Positions 61,571-64,000 of a stretch of DNA of 64,000 nucleotides are shown piece by piece; the first letter of the stretch is position 1, and the number at the start of each line of letters is the position of its first letter. The stretch is taken from contig JADJTM010000003.1 of NCBI GenBank assembly GCA_016711205.1, positions 310,001 to 374,000 on the forward strand, written 5' to 3'. The translations under genes were made by a program, and so were the position numbers. The notes beneath the pieces are model-generated. The model was given only the letters and a program-made list of their open reading frames with translations. It was not told where the DNA came from and did no database searches. Source of the DNA: Micropruina sp. Its GTDB lineage: Bacteria; Actinomycetota; Actinomycetes; Propionibacteriales; Propionibacteriaceae.

Positions 61571-63220
61571 ATGACCCACCCCGAAAGCTTCGAGCCGGCC
61601 CAGCGGCGTCGCAATGACCTGCAGGCCACCCGAGCCGGGTTCGACGCCGTGATCGTCGGTGCCGGCGTGAACGGCCTCGGCATGGCCTGGGACGCCGCCC
61701 TGCGCGGCCTGCGCATTCTGGTGGTCGACAAGGGCGACGTCGGTTCGGGCACGTCGTCGTGGTCGTCCAAGATGATCCACGGCGGTCTGAAGTACCTGGA
61801 GAAGTACGACGTGCCGCTGGTGCGCGAGTCGCTGCACGAACGCGAATGGCTACTGCGCAGCGCACCGCACCTGGTGCGCGAACTGCGGTTCATCATTCCG
61901 TTCTACGCTCGCAACACGCATTCGAAGAACGTGCTCCGACTGGGCATGGTCGCCTACGACGTGCTCAGCTTCGACAAGTCCCTGCAGCACTTTCAACTGC
62001 ACGGCCGGGATGCGCTGATCGCCCGAGAGCCCGGCCTCAGCACCGACGGACTCGAAGGTGGGGCCGTGTTCTCCGACGGACAGGCCGTCTACCCCGAACG
62101 GCTCTGCGTCGAGATCGCGCTGGCCGCCGAGAGTGCCGGAGCGGTGGTCCTCACCCACACCAGAGCGGTGAAGCTCGGCATCAGCGACGCTCGGGTGGTG
62201 TCGGTCACGATCCGCGACGAACTGGACGATGCCGAGTACGAGGTGCCGACCACCGTGGTGATCAATGCCGGCGGACCGTGGATCGACCAGATCTTCGACA
62301 ATGTGCAGCTGCCGCGCATGAACGGCGGCACCAAGGGCACCCACCTGGTCGTCGACCCGTTCCCCGGCGCACCCAAGGACGCCTTCTACTACGAGGCGGT
62401 GAGCGACAGTCGTCCGTTGCTGGTGATTCCGTGGAAGGGGCGCTACCTGCTGGGCAGCACCGACATTCGCTTCGAGGGCGACCTCGACACGGTGTCCGCC
62501 AGCCAGGACGAGTACGACTACATCTTGACCGAGACCAACCGGGTGATTCCATCGGCGAACCTGACCATGGCCGACGTCAAGTACGCCTACACCGGGGTAC
62601 GTCCGCTGCCGTATCAGGCGGACGGCGAGACCGGCGACATCACCCGGCGGCACGAGCTGCGCAGCCACGCACCTCGCTACGACGGCCTGTTCACCCTGAT
62701 CGGCGGCAAGCTGACCACGTTCCGTCAGGTCGGCGAAGAGGTCGGCGACCTGCTCGCCAAGCGGCTCGGACGACGCCGCACCAGCGTCACCCGCAAGCTG
62801 CCGCTGCCCGGTGGCGGCCAGCCGAACCTGGGCGAGTTGCGTGACCAGTTGCGCGGAACCGGCCTGGACGAGCGCCTGATCGCCCGGTTGGTCAGCCAGT
62901 ACGGCACCCGCGCGGTGCCGCTGGCGGCGCTGATCACCGCCTCGGATGAGAACCGTCAGGTGCTGGACGAGGCGTTCGGACTGACCCGCGGCGAGGTGGT
63001 CTGGGCGGTCACCGAAGAGAACGCCCACCGGCTCTCGGACGTGGTGGCGCGCCGGGTGATGACCGGCGTCGAGGACGATCTCGGCGTGGCCGGCCTGTCG
63101 GCGATCGCCGCGGTCTGCGCCGAACTGCTCGGCTGGAGCGAGGCCCGCACGCAGTCCGAGATCGAGAACTACCACCGCTACATCACCCGATTCCAACCCC
63201 CCGGAAGGCAGTCATCATGA
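61571..63220 (+). CDS. GlpD-like FAD-dependent dehydrogenase
   Basis: 549 residues from the ATG at 61571 (GAGGAG upstream; another ATG is three bases earlier). The FAD site is FDAVIVGAGVNGLGMAWDAALRG; SSKMIHGGLKYLE, NAGGPWIDQIF, STDIRFEGDLD, DVKYAYTGVRPLP and LFTLIGGKLTTFRQ are the GlpD marks, with a DAO_C domain at the end. Glycerol-3-phosphate dehydrogenase is the default call. The setting with aldolase and sugar kinase also fits EryB-like erythritol-phosphate dehydrogenases. Overlaps the kinase start (ATGA). Confidence 0.88.
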   Translation: MTHPESFEPAQRRRNDLQATRAGFDAVIVGAGVNGLGMAWDAALRGLRILVVDKGDVGSGTSSWSSKMIHGGLKYLEKYDVPLVRESLHEREWLLRSAPHLVRELRFIIPFYARNTHSKNVLRLGMVAYDVLSFDKSLQHFQLHGRDALIAREPGLSTDGLEGGAVFSDGQAVYPERLCVEIALAAESAGAVVLTHTRAVKLGISDARVVSVTIRDELDDAEYEVPTTVVINAGGPWIDQIFDNVQLPRMNGGTKGTHLVVDPFPGAPKDAFYYEAVSDSRPLLVIPWKGRYLLGSTDIRFEGDLDTVSASQDEYDYILTETNRVIPSANLTMADVKYAYTGVRPLPYQADGETGDITRRHELRSHAPRYDGLFTLIGGKLTTFRQVGEEVGDLLAKRLGRRRTSVTRKLPLPGGGQPNLGELRDQLRGTGLDERLIARLVSQYGTRAVPLAALITASDENRQVLDEAFGLTRGEVVWAVTEENAHRLSDVVARRVMTGVEDDLGVAGLSAIAAVCAELLGWSEARTQSEIENYHRYITRFQPPGRQSS

Positions 63221-64000
63221 GCGCCAAGGACGTCGTCGTCGGAATTGATGTCGGGCTGACCGGCCTGAAGGCCGTCGCGTTCGACCTGACCGGTGGGCAG
63301 GTTGCCAGCGCCACCGCGCCGTCCCCGCAGGACCTGCCGAAGCCGCGCTGGGTCGAGCGCGACGGGCACCAGTTCTGGGACGCGGTCGGCTCGCTGTGCC
63401 GTGACCTGAACGCTCAGCTGAATGCGGACGGTCACCGGGTGATCGGCGTGGGCGTCAGCGCCCACGGCGACGGCGGCTGGCTGCTCGACGACAATCTCGA
63501 CCCGGTGCGTCCGGGCATTCTGTCGCTCGACTCGCGGGCCATCGGCACCGCAGAGGAGCTGAACCGCACCAAGGGTGACGACCTGATGCGGGTCACCGGG
63601 CAGGGCGTGTTTCCGGCCTCGTCCGGTGCAGTGTTGAAGTGGCTGGTCGAGCACGAGCCCGAGACGGTCGCGAATGCGCGCTGGTTCTGCTTCGCGAAGG
63701 ACTTTCTGCGGGCTCGGTTCACCGACACCATCGGCACCGACCTCACCGAGGCAAGCACCGCGTTCACCAACGTGCACACGCAGGGGCTACGATCCCGAGG
63801 CGCTGGAACTGTACGGGCTGAGCGATTTCGCCCACCTGCTGCCCCCGATTCAGGCGCCGGCGGACGTGGCCGGGCCGATCAGCTTCCTCGCCCACAAGCA
63901 CACCGGCTTCCCCGAGGGCGTCCCGTTCGTGGCCGGCATGCACGACGTGGACGCCGGCGCGATCGGTTCGGGCGGCGTCCGGGCCGGGCAGTTGGTGGTG
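63217..64000 (+). pseudogene. FGGY-family carbohydrate kinase, frameshifted, incomplete at window end
   Basis: Starts ATG at 63217 inside the dehydrogenase stop. The first 188 residues read as FGGY kinase: VVVGIDVGLTGLKAVAFDLTGGQV, VGVSAHGDGGWLLDDNLDPVRPGILSLDSRA, FCFAKDFLRARFT. At the G run 63783-63786 the frame breaks: the original frame turns Arg-rich, while dropping one G restores YDPEALELYGLSDFAHLLPPI and GMHDVDAGAIGSGGV, good kinase sequence to the window end. So one extra G is present. LyxK/erythritol-kinase-like members are the closest in style. Sequencing error and true mutation cannot be told apart. Confidence 0.85.

Overview
The window is high-G+C actinobacterial chromosome. Gene content points to the order Propionibacteriales, most likely a Propionibacteriaceae-type genome: a stand-alone CIRCE-controlled groEL, DUF3263, DUF3027, DUF4032 and DUF2530 proteins, IdeR, acVLRF1, the Glp/SepX division pair, GTG starts, and a eukaryote-type UDP-glucose pyrophosphorylase. 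The family-level placement is inference; the phylum is secure.

Layout. 1-9354: end of a DedA-type membrane protein gene, MsiK-like sugar-import ATPase, a MarR repressor facing an FMN reductase across two operator palindromes, a DUF4032 protein, cysS-rlmB, an S49 peptidase, a methyltransferase and tRNA-Thr(UGU). 9445-17237: manA, DUF3263, groEL behind two CIRCE elements, an MFS exporter and cutC, then a scar where one deletion removed the 5' halves of a divergent GH13 phosphorylase/ROK pair. 17238-27966: lipoprotein, C92-type peptidase, large SARP-like regulator, secreted and membrane proteins, CDF transporter, Nudix, cold-shock protein and DUF3027. 28030-35716: citrate synthase, purine permease, acVLRF1, IdeR, thioredoxin and tRNA-Arg(CCU). 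36062-43648: UGPase, MscL, FmdB, 5-FTHF cyclo-ligase and the Glp-RimJ-SepX block of actinobacterial cell division.

43775-53869: tRNA-Ala(CGC) carries a roughly 10-kb integrative element of the actinomycete (AICE) type, flanked by a 46-bp exact direct repeat. Its backbone runs leftward: SCO3933-like protein, FtsK-type translocase, 24-codon peptide, RepSA-like initiator, nested inverted repeats, excisionase, tyrosine integrase. An XRE regulator reads rightward against a Nudix gene that resembles the pSAM2 immunity factor in family and position. The cargo is of visibly lower G+C: a tightly overlapping three-gene operon (TIGR04255 protein, small membrane protein, TQSCD-motif protein) next to a protein with a CxxH-type zinc motif, ten near-identical 20-residue repeats and two membrane helices. 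This cargo is the best candidate here for an undescribed system.

54335-64000: FG-GAP propeller protein, P-loop kinase, 5-oxoprolinase genes (pxpA and a fused pxpB-pxpC), a radical SAM/SPASM protein, and an operon of class II aldolase, GlpD-like dehydrogenase and FGGY kinase for a polyol or ketose. The kinase carries a one-base frameshift and runs off the window end.
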